Positions 62,553-64,000 of a DNA stretch of 64,000 nt are shown one piece after another (within the stretch, counting starts at the first letter, position 1; the number at the start of each line of letters is the position of its first letter). Where the stretch lies: contig NZ_VLKW01000001.1 in assembly GCF_007830495.1 (NCBI RefSeq), positions 806,001 through 870,000 on the forward strand, read 5' to 3'. The notes under the pieces are model-generated. The model saw nothing but the letters and a program-made list of their open reading frames with translations, was not told the origin of the DNA and did not search any database. The translations under genes and the position numbers were made by a program. The stretch comes from Pseudoduganella flava (GTDB lineage Bacteria > Pseudomonadota > Gammaproteobacteria > Burkholderiales > Burkholderiaceae_D).

Positions 62553-64000
62553 ACGTGCTGTGCATCGGCGGCGGCCCCGCCGGCCTGTATTGCGCGCTGC
62601 TGATGAAGAAGCGCACGCCCGGCCACCGCATCGTCGTCGTTGAACGCAACCGGCCATACGACACGTTCGGCTGGGGCGTCGTGTTCTCCGACCAGACGCT
62701 GGGCAACCTCGTCGCCGCCGATGAGCCCAGCGCCCGCGCGATCCTGCAGTCGTTCAATCACTGGGACGACATCGAGGTGTTCTTCAAGGGCGAACGGGTG
62801 CGCTCGGGCGGCCATGGCTTTTGCGGCATCGGCCGCAAGCGCCTGTTGAACATCCTGCAGCGGCGCTGCGAGGAACTGGGTGTGGAGCTGGTGTTCGAGA
62901 CGGACGTCGAGGACGACCGCGCGCTCGCGGCGCGCTACGGCGCCGACCTCGTGATCGCGGCGGACGGCTTGAACAGCCGCGTGCGCACGCGCTACGCCGC
63001 CACCTTCCTGCCGCAGGTCGAGGCGCGCCAGTGCCGCTTCGTCTGGCTCGGCACGACCAAGCGCTTCGACGCGTTCACGTTCGACTTCCGCGCCACGCAG
63101 CATGGCTGGTTCCAGGCCCACATTTACCAGTTCGACGGCACCACGTCGACGTTCATCGTCGAGACGCCGGAAAGCGTGTGGCAGGCCAGCGGGCTCGATG
63201 CGATGACGCAGCAGGAATCGATCGCGTTCTGCGAGCGGCTGTTCGCCGACCGGCTGGACGGCCATCCGCTGATGTCGAACGCGGCGCACCTGCACGGCTC
63301 GGCGATGTGGATCCGCTTCCCGCGCATCGTCTGCGAACACTGGGTGCATTGGAACGGCGACGTGCCGGTGGTGTTGATGGGCGACGCGGCGCACACGGCG
63401 CACTTCTCGATCGGCTCCGGCACCAAGCTGGCGCTGGAGGATGCGATCGCGCTGGACGCCTGCATCGCCGCGCACGCCGGGTTGCCGGCCGCGCTGGCCG
63501 CGTATGAGGCGGAACGGGCGGTCGAGGTGGTCAAGCTGCAGAGCGCCGCGCGCAATTCGATGGAATGGTTCGAGAACGTGGAGCGCTATGCGGGCCTGGA
63601 CGCGCCGCAGTTCGCCTACGCGATGCTGACGCGCAGCCAGCGGCTGTCGCACGAGAACCTGCGCCTGCGCGACCGCGCCTACGTGGCCGGCTACGAAAGC
63701 TGGTTCGCGCGCCGTGCCTTCGAACAGGCCGGCGTGGCGGCACCAGGCGACCTGGCGATTCCGCCGATGTTCACGCCGTTCAGGGTGCGCGAGCTGGTGC
63801 TGAAGAACCGCATCGTCGTGTCGCCGATGGCGCAGTACAGCGCCGTCGACGGCACGGTGGGCGACTGGCACCTGCTGCACCTGGGCGCGCGCGCGGTCGG
63901 CGGCGCGGCGCTCGTGATGGCCGAGATGACGTGCGTGTCGGCCGATGCGCGCATCACGCCATGGTGCCCAGGCCTGTATGCGCCGGAGCACACCGCGGCG
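62549..64000 (+). CDS. bifunctional aryl-CoA FAD hydroxylase/OYE-type reductase (partial, cut by window end)
   Basis: Only the first 484 codons are visible, with no stop. Residues 1 to about 385 form an FAD-dependent aromatic hydroxylase: [15 protein letters not shown] at the N-terminus, the mid-domain ADGLNSRVR (DG motif), and [22 protein letters not shown] (GD motif). From about residue 405 an old-yellow-enzyme (FMN) domain begins, [28 protein letters not shown]. This fusion is that of salicylyl-CoA 5-hydroxylase and 2-aminobenzoyl-CoA monooxygenase/reductase, which dearomatise or hydroxylate the CoA thioester. The 4-base overlap with the ligase gene supports a shared pathway. Substrate choice between salicylate and anthranilate is unresolved. 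Confidence 0.88.
   Translation, partial: MNVLCIGGGPAGLYCALLMKKRTPGHRIVVVERNRPYDTFGWGVVFSDQTLGNLVAADEPSARAILQSFNHWDDIEVFFKGERVRSGGHGFCGIGRKRLLNILQRRCEELGVELVFETDVEDDRALAARYGADLVIAADGLNSRVRTRYAATFLPQVEARQCRFVWLGTTKRFDAFTFDFRATQHGWFQAHIYQFDGTTSTFIVETPESVWQASGLDAMTQQESIAFCERLFADRLDGHPLMSNAAHLHGSAMWIRFPRIVCEHWVHWNGDVPVVLMGDAAHTAHFSIGSGTKLALEDAIALDACIAAHAGLPAALAAYEAERAVEVVKLQSAARNSMEWFENVERYAGLDAPQFAYAMLTRSQRLSHENLRLRDRAYVAGYESWFARRAFEQAGVAAPGDLAIPPMFTPFRVRELVLKNRIVVSPMAQYSAVDGTVGDWHLLHLGARAVGGAALVMAEMTCVSADARITPWCPGLYAPEHTAA

Overview
The window is GC-rich throughout, with dense genes, short intergenic gaps and strong G/C third-position bias. The gene order exbB-exbD-lpxK-Trm112-kdsB-adk beside xseA and sodB is typical of Burkholderiales. 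Together with a large xylan locus and many palindromic intergenic repeats, this points to an Oxalobacteraceae soil bacterium of the Massilia/Telluria type (inference; no 16S gene is present).

Region 1 (1-2.4 kb): dsbA, a small membrane protein, a hypothetical gene and a Phd/ParE toxin-antitoxin pair. Region 2 (2.4-27.5 kb): a glucuronoxylan utilisation island. On the minus strand lie a GH3 glycosidase, the xylose ABC transporter xylFGH, and a Weimberg-type operon: IlvD/Edd sugar-acid dehydratase, SMP-30 lactonase, SDR xylose dehydrogenase, FAH-family 2-keto-3-deoxyxylonate dehydratase and glucarate dehydratase. Divergent from that operon on the plus strand are an SGNH esterase, a GH43 xylosidase and a GH115 alpha-glucuronidase. 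After an interruption by a persulfide-sensor/YeeE sulfur cassette come a GH10 xylanase, a GH67 alpha-glucuronidase and a LacI-type regulator. Secreted enzymes would deacetylate, debranch and cut xylan; xylose enters by XylFGH and is oxidised toward 2-ketoglutarate semialdehyde (the last dehydrogenase is outside the window), while glucuronate side chains could feed the glucarate branch. A shared CGCTAACA motif at four promoters suggests one regulon.

Region 3 (27.7-33.3 kb): an aromatic-acid/drug efflux cluster (HlyD, DUF1656, FUSC, MarR, NodT, DUF4148). Region 4 (33.7-41.3 kb): an acidic hypothetical protein, a glucarate-type MFS transporter, SDR/LysR genes, an aldo/keto reductase and sodB. 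Region 5 (41.4-51 kb): a second LacI regulator, xseA, a gene-free 1-kb stretch carrying six diverged repeats with DnaA-box-like cores, then the exbBD-lpxK-kdsB-adk block and a proton-pumping pyrophosphatase. Region 6 (51-64 kb): a proline-rich secreted protein, an SDR behind a perfect 20-bp palindrome, gamma-glutamyltransferase, a patatin, a 1407-residue hybrid histidine kinase with a partner REC protein, and the start of an aryl-CoA pathway (CoA ligase plus a bifunctional FAD hydroxylase/OYE reductase cut by the window end).

Three unusual structures stand out: the six-unit array upstream of exbB; a 14-bp tandem repeat between xylF and xylG that forms a chain of stop-start overlapping 5-codon mini-ORFs; and several families of modular intergenic hairpins, some in tandem with a period near 60 bp. 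No tRNA, rRNA, CRISPR array or complete insertion sequence was recognised.
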